Shown: in pieces, positions 26,651 to 36,083 of the stretch
How the letters are laid out: each line of letters opens with the position of its first letter
Position numbering within the stretch: position 1 is the first letter of the stretch
NCBI GenBank assembly: GCA_944326565.1
Contig: CALVEL010000001.1
Span: forward strand, 248,001-312,000
Length of the DNA stretch: 64,000 bases
Direction: 5' to 3'
From: Candidatus Gastranaerophilales bacterium
GTDB lineage: Bacteria > Cyanobacteriota > Vampirovibrionia > Gastranaerophilales > Gastranaerophilaceae
The notes under the pieces: model-generated
What the model saw: only the letters and a program-made list of their open reading frames with translations
The model's database searches: none
What the model was told of the DNA's origin: nothing
Program-made: the position numbers and the translations under genes

Positions 26651-26746
26651 GTAGCCTCCTGTTATATAAATTTTTTTATCTAAATAATTATAATATTTTA
26701 TAATTGTTTAGAATATTTTATAAAATAATACTCAATATTATATATT

Positions 26747-26777
26747 TTGTCAATAAAAAATAAAATAAGCTTATAAT
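26747..26777 (+). promoter_or_regulatory. Promoter placing the XRE start codon at or near +1 (leaderless transcript)
   Basis: TATAAT at 26772-26777 ends seven bases before the ATG at 26784. TTGTCA at 26747-26752 is a possible -35 box, with a long 19-base spacer. No Shine-Dalgarno fits between them, so a leaderless mRNA is likely. Confidence 0.5.
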
Positions 26778-26783
26778 GTTGCA

Positions 26784-26987
26784 ATGATAAAGATAAAACT
26801 CAGACAACTTTTATGGGATAGGGAAGTTACAGCAACTGCTGTACATAAAGCAACAGGGATAAGCCAATCTATATTATCCGATATTGTGCGTGGCAAAAGA
26901 ACCAATGTTGGATTGGATATAATAAACAAATTATGTGTTTATTTGGATTGTGATATTAAAGATATTTTGGAATTTATTCCAGAATAA
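26784..26987 (+). CDS. Small XRE/Cro-type HTH regulator
   Basis: 67 residues forming essentially one helix-turn-helix domain: TATAVHKATGISQSILSDIVRG is helix 2-turn-helix 3, followed by INKLCVYLDCDIKDIL. It resembles small YozG-like regulators that bind DNA as dimers. No Shine-Dalgarno is visible. Its stop is three bases from the convergent aroE stop. The divergent prepilin gene shares the upstream region, so it could regulate that gene or itself; this is inference. Confidence 0.88.
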   Translation: MIKIKLRQLLWDREVTATAVHKATGISQSILSDIVRGKRTNVGLDIINKLCVYLDCDIKDILEFIPE

Positions 26988-26988
26988 T

Positions 26989-27828
26989 TTATAGATTTTC
27001 AAGAGCTGCGATTTTCATTGCGTTAAAATCGGGAGTTTTGCCAAACCAAATTTCCTGTGCGCTGATTGCCTGATAAATCAGCATATCAAGCCCGTTAATA
27101 GTTCTAAATCCTAGTTTTTCTGCTGTTTTTAGAAGAATAGTTTTTTTAGGATTATAAATTACATCATATATAATAGCGCCTTCTGCCATTGTTTTAAGAA
27201 CAGGTTCTTCAATCGGTGTCATATCAGCAGAACGACCTTGCATGCCAATTGGAGTCGTATTTACGAGCATTTTATATTTAGAAAGATCTCTCACTTGATC
27301 AATTTGATATACATTGAATGTGATTTGGGGGAATTTTCTTCGCATATATCCCATATAGTCCATTGCATTCGGTATATTTCTTGTGTATACACCTATTTCA
27401 GATACTCCGCATTCTGATAATGCTAATACAGCGGCTCTGCTTGCGCCTCCTGTACCCAGCAGTGCAACAGTTGAGTCTTTTAAATCAATATCTTTCGGGA
27501 TAGCTTTTTTAAATCCTGAAGCATCTGTATTATAACCTTTAAAAGTCTTGTCAGAATTTATTCTTACAGTATTTACTGCTCCTGCAATATCAGCATATTT
27601 GTCTACCTCCTGAACAAACAAAGAAATAGGAAGCTTTAGAGGTATGGTTACATTGAATCCTGAATAGTTTTCGCGTTTGAAAAATTTTACTCTATCGACC
27701 AAATTTTCAGGATCTGTTTCTAAAATTTCATAACTTGCATTGATGCCAAGACTTTCAAACCCTGCTTTATGTATGTAAGCTGAAATTGAGTGTCCTAAGG
27801 GAAATCCTATAAGTCCGAATTTTTCCAT
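26989..27828 (-). CDS. aroE: Shikimate dehydrogenase
   Basis: 279 residues. It reduces 3-dehydroshikimate with NADPH in aromatic amino acid synthesis. Substrate-binding residues are in GHSISAYIH, the catalytic Lys in NVTIPLK and the Asp in GYNTDASGF. The NADP loop is LLGTGGASRAA. It is the last gene of the minus-strand run lptC-lptA-TPR-dprA-topA-aroE, 15 bases after topA. Confidence 0.94.
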   Translation of the reverse strand: MEKFGLIGFPLGHSISAYIHKAGFESLGINASYEILETDPENLVDRVKFFKRENYSGFNVTIPLKLPISLFVQEVDKYADIAGAVNTVRINSDKTFKGYNTDASGFKKAIPKDIDLKDSTVALLGTGGASRAAVLALSECGVSEIGVYTRNIPNAMDYMGYMRRKFPQITFNVYQIDQVRDLSKYKMLVNTTPIGMQGRSADMTPIEEPVLKTMAEGAIIYDVIYNPKKTILLKTAEKLGFRTINGLDMLIYQAISAQEIWFGKTPDFNAMKIAALENL

Positions 27829-27843
27829 ATTAACCTCACATTC

Positions 27844-30192
27844 TTATTCTTGAGTATCATCTTGTACATCAGAAATTTCTTTTTTATATCCGCAGGAGCG
27901 ATTTGAGCATTCTATTGCGGTTCCTTTTTTTAGAATTTTTTTGACTAATAAAGCTCCACAGTCAGGACAAGTCTCACCTGTGGGCTCGTTCCATAATACG
28001 AAATCGCATTCAGGATATCTGTCACAGCCAAAAAATACTGTTCCGCGTTTGGACTTTCTTTCTACTATTGAGCCTTTTCCACATTTAGGGCAGGTAACAC
28101 CTGTTGAACGGCGGTAGGGTTTGCGGAATTTACATTCTTCATTTGTACATTCAAGATATTTGCCATAGGGACCTTGTTTAAAGACCATATCTGAGCCGCA
28201 TTTTTCACATTTTTCTTCGCATTTTGACTCTTCTGATGTTTCGTCATCCATATTTTCAGTAAGTGCATTCATTGACATTACCGTTTTGCATTCGGGATAC
28301 CCAGAACATCCTAGAAATTGCTGCCCTTTTCTGCTTGTTTTTACTAACATTGGGCGTCCGCAGTTCGGGCATTTGATGTTGCTCTCAATTTTTACACGCT
28401 CATTGTTTCCTAATGCTTTGTTTACTTCAGCGATAAAAGGTTCGTAAAATTTTTCAAGAACTTCGTTCCAAACAGCTTTTTTTTCAGCTATTTCGTCAAG
28501 TTTACTTTCCATGCCGGCTGTAAACTTATAATCCATAATATCCGCGAATTGATTCACAAGCTGTTTTGAAACGGTTCTGCCTAATAGTGTCGGATGTAGC
28601 GCTTTATCTCGTTTTTCTACGTATTTTCTGGTTTGAATAACCGTGATAATTGTTGCATAAGTTGACGGACGTCCGATACCGTGTTCTTCCAAGGCTTTTA
28701 CAAGTGATGCTTCGTTGTATCTTGGAGGAGGCTGTGTAAAGTGTTGTTTCGGATTTATTTTTTTACAAATTATTTTATCGCCTTTTTCAAGGTCAGGAAT
28801 TTTGCTTTCTGCTTCTTTTTCATCGTCTTCCGCATCATTATAAAGTTTTAAAAATCCGTCAAAAGTAACTTTTGAGGTGCCGGCTTTTAGTATACAGTCA
28901 CCTGCTTTAATCTCTATTGATTTATTTGCAATTTCAGCGTTTGACATCTGGGAGGACATAAATTTGTTCCAGATAAGTTTGTAGAGTTTAAACTGGTCGC
29001 TGTCAAGATATTTTTTAATGCTTTCCGGTGTGCGTTCAGGATATGAAGGTCTAATTGCTTCGTGTGCGTCTTGAACGTTTTGCTTGCCTTTGGTATAGAT
29101 ATTCGGAGTGTCTGGGTAGTATTTTTCGCCGTAATTGTTAAGAATAAAATCTTTTGCCATTCCTTGTGCATCATCTGATACCCTTACACTGTCCGTTCTC
29201 ATATATGTGATTAAACCGACAGGAGTTCCGTCAATTTCAATACCTTCATAAAGCTTTTGAGCTACCTGCATTGTCTTTTGTACGCCAAAGCCGAGTTTTG
29301 AGCTTGCGGCTCTTTGCAGTGTTGAAGTTATAAAAGGTGCTGTCGGTTTGCGTTTAAGCGTTTTTTTTGTGACTTTATCAACTTCAAATTCTCTGTCGGG
29401 AGCTTGAAGATAATCAACTATTTTTTGCGCCTCTTCCTGATTTTTAATTGTTTTTTCGATTGATTTATTTTTATATTTGGAAAGTTCAGCTTCAAAAATT
29501 TTGCCGTCTTTATCAAGGTCTGCGTGTATTGACCAGTATTCTTGCGGAATAAAAGCTTCTATTTCATCTTCTCTTTCGCAAATCATCCTAAGCGCAACCG
29601 ATTGTACTCGCCCTGCTGAGAGATTTCTGTTTCCTATTTGTTTCCAAAGTACTGGGCTTAATTTATAGCCTACGAGTTTGTCCAAAATTTGACGGGTTTG
29701 TTGGGCTTTTACCATGTCCATATCAATGCTTCGGGGGTTTTCTACGGAATATTTTACGGCTTTTGGAGTGATTTCGTTAAAAACTATTCTCGCAATTTTT
29801 TCATCAGGAACTTTTAAAAGTTGACGAACGTGCCAGGCTATTGCTTCTCCTTCGCGGTCAGGGTCGGATGCAAGATATATTCTATCTGCTTTTTGCGCTA
29901 GATCATTTAATTTTTTTACGACAGCTTGCTTGCCCGGAATAATTTCAAATTTAGGCTTGAAATGATCTTTTATGTCAAAACCGAGATTTTCGGTTGAGGG
30001 GTCTTTGGTCGGAAGATTTCTTACATGACCAAAGCTTGCTTCTATTGCAAAGCTGTCTCCTAAAATTTTTCTGATAGTTTTCGATTTTGCAGGAGACTCG
30101 ACTATTACAAGTGCTTTCTCTTTTTTAGATTTTGATGAACTTTTGGTTCCTGAGGCTTCGTCTGTTTTTTTTGCCGTTGCTGCTTTTGCCAT
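27844..30192 (-). CDS. topA: DNA topoisomerase I
   Basis: 782 residues. The N-terminal Toprim motif (LVIVESPAKSKTI, then ASDPDREGEAIAWH) and the catalytic Tyr330 in GLITYMRTDS are clear. Four C-terminal zinc-ribbon modules follow: CPNCGRPML..CSGYPEC, CEKCGSDM..CTNEEC, CPKCGKGS..CDRYPEC and CPDCGALL..CSNRSC. It relaxes negative supercoils. It starts seven bases after dprA. The first 25 residues are a low-complexity Ala/Lys/Ser tail. Confidence 0.97.
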   Translation of the reverse strand: MAKAATAKKTDEASGTKSSSKSKKEKALVIVESPAKSKTIRKILGDSFAIEASFGHVRNLPTKDPSTENLGFDIKDHFKPKFEIIPGKQAVVKKLNDLAQKADRIYLASDPDREGEAIAWHVRQLLKVPDEKIARIVFNEITPKAVKYSVENPRSIDMDMVKAQQTRQILDKLVGYKLSPVLWKQIGNRNLSAGRVQSVALRMICEREDEIEAFIPQEYWSIHADLDKDGKIFEAELSKYKNKSIEKTIKNQEEAQKIVDYLQAPDREFEVDKVTKKTLKRKPTAPFITSTLQRAASSKLGFGVQKTMQVAQKLYEGIEIDGTPVGLITYMRTDSVRVSDDAQGMAKDFILNNYGEKYYPDTPNIYTKGKQNVQDAHEAIRPSYPERTPESIKKYLDSDQFKLYKLIWNKFMSSQMSNAEIANKSIEIKAGDCILKAGTSKVTFDGFLKLYNDAEDDEKEAESKIPDLEKGDKIICKKINPKQHFTQPPPRYNEASLVKALEEHGIGRPSTYATIITVIQTRKYVEKRDKALHPTLLGRTVSKQLVNQFADIMDYKFTAGMESKLDEIAEKKAVWNEVLEKFYEPFIAEVNKALGNNERVKIESNIKCPNCGRPMLVKTSRKGQQFLGCSGYPECKTVMSMNALTENMDDETSEESKCEEKCEKCGSDMVFKQGPYGKYLECTNEECKFRKPYRRSTGVTCPKCGKGSIVERKSKRGTVFFGCDRYPECDFVLWNEPTGETCPDCGALLVKKILKKGTAIECSNRSCGYKKEISDVQDDTQE

Positions 30193-30199
30193 TTATACT

Positions 30200-31288
30200 T
30201 TATCCTACCCTTTTATATCTGTCGCCGTTGACTTGTTCTATTATGCCTTTAAGCTCCATGGTTGTCAAGTTGATTAAAAGCGTATCAAAATCAATTCCTG
30301 TTTCTGTTATAATTTCGTCTATGCTTTTTTCTTCTATTTCTATTGATTTTAAAATTTTTTCTTCGTTTTCGGTAATATCGGTCAAATTGATTTTCAGCTG
30401 CTCTGTAGGTTTAATCTCCCAATTTAAAGTTTCCAGAACATCAGCAGCTGATGTGACAAGAGTTGCACCATTTTTTAGAAGTTTATAAATCCCTTCTGTA
30501 TTCGGATTTGTTATAAGTCCGGGAATGCACATCAATTCTCTCCCTTGCTCTAAAGTCAGATTTGCCGTAATTAAAGCTCCGCTTTTTATCGAAGCTTCTG
30601 CTACAACTGTGCCGTATGAAAGTCCTGATACGATTCTGTTTCTTTGTGGAAATCTGAATTTCAATGGTTCAAATGTCGGATAATATTCCGTAAAAATAAT
30701 TCCATTTCCGTTTTCTATACGTTTATATAACTCTTTATTGGACGATGGGTAAATATGGTCAAATCCGCTTGCTATGACCCCGATTGTTTTTAAGTTATTT
30801 TCCAAAGCTGCAAGATGAGCGGTAGTATCAATTCCCGATGCCAGACCTGAGACTATGCAAATATCTGTATCTTTTAATCCTGAAATTATCAGATTAACAG
30901 CATCTTTACCGTATTTGCTTGTTTTTCTTGAGCCGACTACTGCTATGGTCTTTTCAAAATTTATGCTTTCTAAATCTCCTTTATAATAGAGAATTGCCGG
31001 CGGATTATAAATATTTTTAAGCATAAACGGATATTGTTCGTTATCAAATGTCAGGTATTCTATTCCTCTTTTTGTGACTTCGGATAAAACTTTATCAGGA
31101 TCGACTTTGTCTCGCAATCTTAAAAAATTCTCAGCCTTCTTTACACTTAAACCTTCTACATTTTTTAAGTCATTTGAAGATGCATTGAAAGCTTTTTCAA
31201 TATCACTGAAGTATTTAAAAAGCTTTAATGTAAAAGAACTGTCAATTTGTTCTAGTGATGAAAATGCTATCCAATATTTATCTTTCAT
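30200..31288 (-). CDS. dprA: DNA-processing protein DprA
   Basis: 362 residues from ATG 31288. Helical N-terminal SAM-like region, then the Rossmann core: VVGSRKTSKYGKDAV, IVSGLASGIDTTAH, GVIASGFDHIYP and FPQRNRIVSGLS. The C-terminal winged-helix part is visible too. DprA binds incoming single-stranded DNA and loads RecA in natural transformation. The start overlaps the TPR gene by 11 bases; a TTG nine codons upstream is less likely. Competence in this organism is suggested by this gene and the prepilin, not shown. Confidence 0.93.
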   Translation of the reverse strand: MKDKYWIAFSSLEQIDSSFTLKLFKYFSDIEKAFNASSNDLKNVEGLSVKKAENFLRLRDKVDPDKVLSEVTKRGIEYLTFDNEQYPFMLKNIYNPPAILYYKGDLESINFEKTIAVVGSRKTSKYGKDAVNLIISGLKDTDICIVSGLASGIDTTAHLAALENNLKTIGVIASGFDHIYPSSNKELYKRIENGNGIIFTEYYPTFEPLKFRFPQRNRIVSGLSYGTVVAEASIKSGALITANLTLEQGRELMCIPGLITNPNTEGIYKLLKNGATLVTSAADVLETLNWEIKPTEQLKINLTDITENEEKILKSIEIEEKSIDEIITETGIDFDTLLINLTTMELKGIIEQVNGDRYKRVG

Positions 31289-32054
31289 TTTCTTGTTTCT
31301 TTTTAATTCTTTCAATTAATGTTTTTATATTATTTTTTTCATCGTTAGGAATATTTAAATCCATATATGACTCAAAATATTCGATTGCGTCTTCATATTC
31401 TCCGCGTGCAAGGAATAGAATTGCTGCCTTTTTGTAAGCAGGATGAAAGGATTCGTTAAAAGCAATTGCTTTTAAAAAGTTTGATAAAGCTTTGTCTATC
31501 TCATCATTTGCTTCATATGCCTGACCTAAATAGTAGTATATCCATTCATTATTATTTTTAAATTCAAGTACATTTTCAAAATTCTCTGCAGCTAATGCAT
31601 AGTTACCTAGCTCAAAATGGACTTTGCCTAGATCATAATATGCATCATAATTTTCAGGCTGTTTTTCAAGTATTTTTTCTAATTCATCAATAGCTAAATC
31701 AAGTCTTGCATCTTCCATGTAAAATCTTGCAAGATAATGAGCAAGAACCATTTCATCAGGCATTTCGTATACACCTTGAGATAATAGTTGTATTCCGCTG
31801 TCATAATCGTGTAGTTTATAATATAAATCTGCCAGATTTACGTATATTTGGGGGAGTTTTGAGTTTAGTTTTATTGCTTTTAGAAAAATATCTTCAGCTT
31901 TTTCATAATTTCCGAGATTATAATAGCAAAGTCCCATATTATTATAGATCTCAGCTGATTCTTCTCCTTTTTCGACTATTGAGCTGAATAAATCCAGTGC
32001 GTGTTCATAATCTTTGTTTTTAAATGCTTCAAGAGCTTCTTCTATTTTTTTCAT
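31278..32054 (-). CDS. Tetratricopeptide-repeat protein
   Basis: 258 residues made of about seven TPR units; for example AEIYNNMGLCYYNLGNYEKA, then PQIYVNLADLYYKLHDYDSG and YDAYYDLGKVHFELGNYALA show the W/L-G-Y-A-P-like pattern. No signal peptide or membrane helix. TPR proteins scaffold other proteins. Its place between lptA and dprA suggests an operon but does not define a partner. Confidence 0.88.
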   Translation of the reverse strand: MKKIEEALEAFKNKDYEHALDLFSSIVEKGEESAEIYNNMGLCYYNLGNYEKAEDIFLKAIKLNSKLPQIYVNLADLYYKLHDYDSGIQLLSQGVYEMPDEMVLAHYLARFYMEDARLDLAIDELEKILEKQPENYDAYYDLGKVHFELGNYALAAENFENVLEFKNNNEWIYYYLGQAYEANDEIDKALSNFLKAIAFNESFHPAYKKAAILFLARGEYEDAIEYFESYMDLNIPNDEKNNIKTLIERIKKKQENER

Positions 32055-32063
32055 TTCTTACTC

Positions 32064-33047
32064 CTATAAACCGAGAGTCATTTCATCATCATTACTCTCG
32101 CCTCCGCCTCCGATGTTTTTAATTACGGTTCTTGTATTTCCTTCAGCGTGAAAATCTTTCGGGTTTATAATCATTCTTATTTTGTCAGCATAAATTGTTC
32201 TCATACCTTGAGTAATACTTGATCTGCCTACAAAATAAACTTCATTCGGCTTTTTGGTTACTTTATCAGGGTATAAAGATATTTTTGGTCCTTGAGCAAA
32301 GTAATCCTGATACCATACTCTTACATTTCCGCTTGCATTAAAAGTATTTGCTTCTTGAGAATATTCTTGTCTTAAAGCTTTTAATGTTAAAACTTCTCCA
32401 TTATCCATTGTTGCATTTGAAGTTGTATTTCCAGTTGCTGTCAAAATTTTTGTTGCTGCATCATAGAAAAATTTGTCTGCAAACGATTCGTTATTTTTTT
32501 CCTTCACTCTTGCATTGCCTATTAACTCAAGATTTTTTAAATCGCCGTTTTTAGCTGTTTTTATTATTGCCTTATTTGAGAAAGTCTCAAGTTCTTTATA
32601 CATAATTGTAACAGCTCCTGTTGCGGTCATTATACCGGTTTTTGTATCATATTCCTGAACATCAGCATTTATAACTACTATTGGTTTTTTACCTTCAAAT
32701 ACTATTGATTGAGAATCTCCCTCAGCTCTTATTACTTTCGTGATAAGGGATAATTTTAGAATATTAGCTTTTACTTCTCGTTTTTTATTTTTCTTTGTCT
32801 CATAAGCATATGGCTTATCATAAAAAGTAGCTGTATCTAATTTTTGGTCTTTTGTTACATTTACATCGGCTTTTTGTCCTTCAATTCTTAAATCACCTAC
32901 AGATACTTTTACATCTCCGTTAAATTTTATCTTGCTGTCACCTTCGTTAAAGGTTTGTGTTTTTGATTCAATTACTAAATCAGCAGCTTGTGATGCAAGA
33001 CCTGCAAGTAAGAATATACTCATTAAAACTGTTAATATCTTTTTCAT
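32064..33047 (-). CDS. lptA: LptA/OstA-like periplasmic LPS-transport protein, long form
   Basis: 327 residues with a signal peptide ending near ASQAAD. The mature part is a series of OstA-type beta-strand repeats (KIKFNGDVKVSVGDLRIEG, GIMTATGAVTIMYKELETFS, TFNASGNVRVWYQDYFAQG). LptA bridges lipopolysaccharide across the periplasm in Gram-negative bacteria. It is clearly longer than E. coli LptA (about 185) and seems to have two or more OstA units, as in cyanobacterial LptA-like proteins. It overlaps the lptC stop by four bases. The role is inferred from family and neighbour. Confidence 0.85.
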   Translation of the reverse strand: MKKILTVLMSIFLLAGLASQAADLVIESKTQTFNEGDSKIKFNGDVKVSVGDLRIEGQKADVNVTKDQKLDTATFYDKPYAYETKKNKKREVKANILKLSLITKVIRAEGDSQSIVFEGKKPIVVINADVQEYDTKTGIMTATGAVTIMYKELETFSNKAIIKTAKNGDLKNLELIGNARVKEKNNESFADKFFYDAATKILTATGNTTSNATMDNGEVLTLKALRQEYSQEANTFNASGNVRVWYQDYFAQGPKISLYPDKVTKKPNEVYFVGRSSITQGMRTIYADKIRMIINPKDFHAEGNTRTVIKNIGGGGESNDDEMTLGL

Positions 33048-33634
33048 TTGTTCTCCTTGGTATCATAAATTTTAGAAACTGCATGTCCAATAATTTTAAA
33101 TGAGCTGTAATCAGGACTTATTTCAACTTCTTCTGCAGTTGCATAGAATTCATTATTTCTTATAATTCGGACATTCCCTCTTGCTTTTACAGGATTTTGT
33201 GAACCAGCCCAGGTAAGTCGGTTTGCAAAAAGACAAGTACCGTCTTTTATAACAATTTTCGTATTTTCATATAAAATTATTTCATTTTTCTTAGAATTGT
33301 ATGTTCCATGCGAAGATTCAAAGCTCATAGATACTTCGTTATTACTGTCATAAAAATTTCCTATTACGTTATCAAGCATTGCAACTTCATTTGTGCTGTC
33401 GTAATGACCTGTTTCTCCGTAAATTTCCCAGTATTTTTCTGACTCTTTAGTTTCAGTTAGAATAAGTCCGTTAATTAAGGCTTCTTGCTTATCTTCACTG
33501 CTTGCTAGTTGACTTCTGTTGAAATTGTGAGTTATTATTCCAGCCGATACAAAGGCCCATACCAAAATACCTATAACAGTCAGTAAAGCAAGTATATATG
33601 CTTTTCTTTTTTTGCTTAGATCTTTCCAGTTCAT
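33044..33634 (-). CDS. lptC: LptC-like LPS export protein
   Basis: 196 residues from ATG 33634 (MNWKDLSKKRK). One N-terminal membrane helix (residues ~11-30, AYILALLTVIGILVWAFVSAG) is followed by a beta-rich periplasmic domain with LptC/OstA-like repeats (HYDSTNEVAMLDNVIGNFYD, SHGTYNSKKNEIILYENTKI). LptC links the inner-membrane LptBFG transporter to LptA. It is the first gene of the minus-strand run and is coupled to lptA. A longer N-terminal frame exists, but the methionine just before the helix is the likely start. Confidence 0.82.
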   Translation of the reverse strand: MNWKDLSKKRKAYILALLTVIGILVWAFVSAGIITHNFNRSQLASSEDKQEALINGLILTETKESEKYWEIYGETGHYDSTNEVAMLDNVIGNFYDSNNEVSMSFESSHGTYNSKKNEIILYENTKIVIKDGTCLFANRLTWAGSQNPVKARGNVRIIRNNEFYATAEEVEISPDYSSFKIIGHAVSKIYDTKENK

Positions 33635-33769
33635 AATTAAAATGTTATCATAAATTATTTTTTTTAGACAAAAAGAAATTAAATATCTTAATAATTTAAA
33701 CATTTTTATACTTTTGTAATATACTCTAATTATAGTAGGGATATTGTAAAAAAGAGAAAAGAGGTTTAT

Positions 33770-34672
33770 ATGGCATTAAGATATGACGCCGGTGAAGTTC
33801 TTACAGCTATGGTAACTCCTATGGATGCAAGCAGAAGAGTTGATTACAATAAAGCTGAGGATCTCGCAAAATATTTAATAAATAATGGGAGTGAGGCTGT
33901 TTTAGTTGCAGGTACAACCGGTGAAAGTCCAACTTTGACACATGAAGAAGAAATTGAGTTGTTAAGTACAGTTAAACGAGCTGTTGCAAACAAGGCAAAA
34001 GTTATTTTCGGTGCAGGCTCAAATTCTACTGAGACTGCTGTTAAAATGACAAAGCTTGCTAAAAAAGAAGAAGTGGATGCTATTTTATCAGTTGTTCCAT
34101 ATTATAACAAGCCTTCTCAAAAAGGTATGATTGAGCATTTTTCAGCTGTTGCTGAGGCTTCTGATTTGCCGGTTATTTTGTATAATATTCCTTCAAGGAC
34201 CGGCGTTAATATGTTACCTGAGACTGTGGCATATTTGGCTGAAAAATATCAGAATATTGTAGCTTTAAAACAGAGTTTTCCTGATATGGATGCAATTTCT
34301 GAATTAAAGTTACAGTGTCCTTCTGATTTTGCAATATATTCAGGTGATGACAGTCTTACACTTCCTATGCTTTCGTTGGGAGTGCATGGGGTTATTTCAG
34401 TTGCATCACATGTTTTCGGTGTTGAGTTAAAATCAATGATTAGAAATTTCAAAACAGGTGAAGTACAAGCTGCTAAAAATATGCATAAAACTTTGTTCCC
34501 GATATTCAAAAAGTTATTTATGGCTCCGAATCCTGTGCCTGTAAAAGCTTTACTTGCTCATATGGGGCTTATTAATGATTATGTAAGACGTCCGCTTGTG
34601 GAGTTGGATGATACTCAAAAAGAAGAATTATTTAAAGTTTTTGAGAATGTAAAAGCTGAATTAGCCGACTAG
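33770..34672 (+). CDS. dapA: 4-hydroxy-tetrahydrodipicolinate synthase
   Basis: 300 residues, normal length. It condenses pyruvate and aspartate semialdehyde, the first committed step to DAP and lysine. The Schiff-base Lys lies in VALKQSF, the catalytic Tyr in LYNIPSRTG, and AGTTGESPTLTHEE with YYNKPSQKG are family motifs. AGAGG precedes the ATG. It supplies the DAP used by the MurE of this window. It is followed by secD and divergent from lptC. Confidence 0.95.
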   Translation: MALRYDAGEVLTAMVTPMDASRRVDYNKAEDLAKYLINNGSEAVLVAGTTGESPTLTHEEEIELLSTVKRAVANKAKVIFGAGSNSTETAVKMTKLAKKEEVDAILSVVPYYNKPSQKGMIEHFSAVAEASDLPVILYNIPSRTGVNMLPETVAYLAEKYQNIVALKQSFPDMDAISELKLQCPSDFAIYSGDDSLTLPMLSLGVHGVISVASHVFGVELKSMIRNFKTGEVQAAKNMHKTLFPIFKKLFMAPNPVPVKALLAHMGLINDYVRRPLVELDDTQKEELFKVFENVKAELAD

Positions 34673-34741
34673 GGCTGTGACAAAGTTTTATTTTTTGAAA
34701 TAAGATATGAAATATAAGAGACATTAAAGAGGAATAAAAAA

Positions 34742-36049
34742 GTGAAAAACAAAATTATTATGTTCTGGGTAATTGTAGCAATTGTGATAGCATCAATTGC
34801 TGTGATACTTTTGAAACCCACAAAATTAGGACTTGATTTAGTAGGAGGCTCAAGATTAGTCCTTGAAGCTCAAACAACTGATCAGGTAAAAGAAATCACT
34901 CCTGAGACTATGAGTCATTTACAATTTGCGATTGAGCAAAGGGTAAATAAACTCGGTGTTGCAGAAACTGTTGTACAACAGGTCGGAGATAAAAGATTAT
35001 TAGTTGAAATCCCGGCAGTGACTGATTTAAAAGAAGCAAAAGCTTTTATTGGAGAAACTGCACAATTGGAGTTTAAAAAGCCAGGTAAAGTCGAAAAAGG
35101 TATAGTAACCTGGGAGCCTACAGGCTTGACTGGTAAAGATTTATCAAAATCTCAATTGACAACCGATTCATCAGGACAGTGGGTTGTATCTTTGGAATTT
35201 AACTCAGAAGGTGCTAAAAAATTTGCAGAATTGACTGAAGCTCTTGTTAATCAGCAAATGGCAATATTCTTTGACGGTGAATTGCAGTCAGCTCCAGTTA
35301 TAAGAGAACCAATTTATGGCGGTAATGCTCAAATTTCGGGCGGGGACAGTGGTTTTGCTTATGATGAAGCTCAAAGAATGGTTGATTTATTAAATGCCGG
35401 TGCGCTCCCAGTGCCTGCTGAAATTGTTGAAGAAAATACAGTCGGACCTACTTTGGGTGCTGACAGTATTGCAGCTTCTAAAAAAGCAGGAATTATCGGG
35501 TTAGCTGCGGTTATGGTATTTATGATTGCGTTCTACCATGTGCCAGGACTTATTGCTGATATTGCTTTAATTATTTACAGTTTGATATTATTTGCTTTGT
35601 TCAAGACAATTCCAGTGACTTTAACACTAGCTGGTATTGCAGGTTTTATTCTTTCAATAGGTATGGCGGTTGATGCTAATATTCTTATTTTTGAAAGAAC
35701 TAAAGAAGAATTGAGAGCCGGAAGAAATTTATTTACAGCGATAAATTCAGGTTTTGACAGAGCATTCACAAGTATTTTTGATTCAAATATGACAACTATT
35801 ATCACTTGTGTAATTCTTTACCTTCTTGGTACAAGTGTTGTTAAAGGGTTTGCCCTTACTCTTGCTTTAGGTGTTATAGTTTCAATGTTCTCAGCTATTA
35901 CAGTTACAAAGAACTTTATGCATCTGATTTTCGGAACAGGAGAATTGAAACATCCTGGATTATTCGGATTGAAAAAAGAAGAAATCGGAGCAAGTTATCA
36001 AGCTGCTGAAACACAAAGAGAAAAAGCACGTTTTGGTATATTGGATTAG
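34742..36049 (+). CDS. secD: Protein translocase subunit SecD
   Basis: 435 residues, starting at GTG 34742 after AGAGGA. It has an N-terminal helix, the conserved GLDLVGGSRLVLEA segment, a periplasmic P1-like region and five C-terminal helices with the SIGMAVDANILIFERTKEEL motif. SecDF uses the proton motive force to complete Sec export. It is shorter than E. coli SecD (615), as in many cyanobacteria. secF follows at 34 bases. Confidence 0.95.
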   Translation: MKNKIIMFWVIVAIVIASIAVILLKPTKLGLDLVGGSRLVLEAQTTDQVKEITPETMSHLQFAIEQRVNKLGVAETVVQQVGDKRLLVEIPAVTDLKEAKAFIGETAQLEFKKPGKVEKGIVTWEPTGLTGKDLSKSQLTTDSSGQWVVSLEFNSEGAKKFAELTEALVNQQMAIFFDGELQSAPVIREPIYGGNAQISGGDSGFAYDEAQRMVDLLNAGALPVPAEIVEENTVGPTLGADSIAASKKAGIIGLAAVMVFMIAFYHVPGLIADIALIIYSLILFALFKTIPVTLTLAGIAGFILSIGMAVDANILIFERTKEELRAGRNLFTAINSGFDRAFTSIFDSNMTTIITCVILYLLGTSVVKGFALTLALGVIVSMFSAITVTKNFMHLIFGTGELKHPGLFGLKKEEIGASYQAAETQREKARFGILD

Positions 36050-36083
36050 TCAAGTTAAGGCAATTATAGAAAGGTAAATAAAA

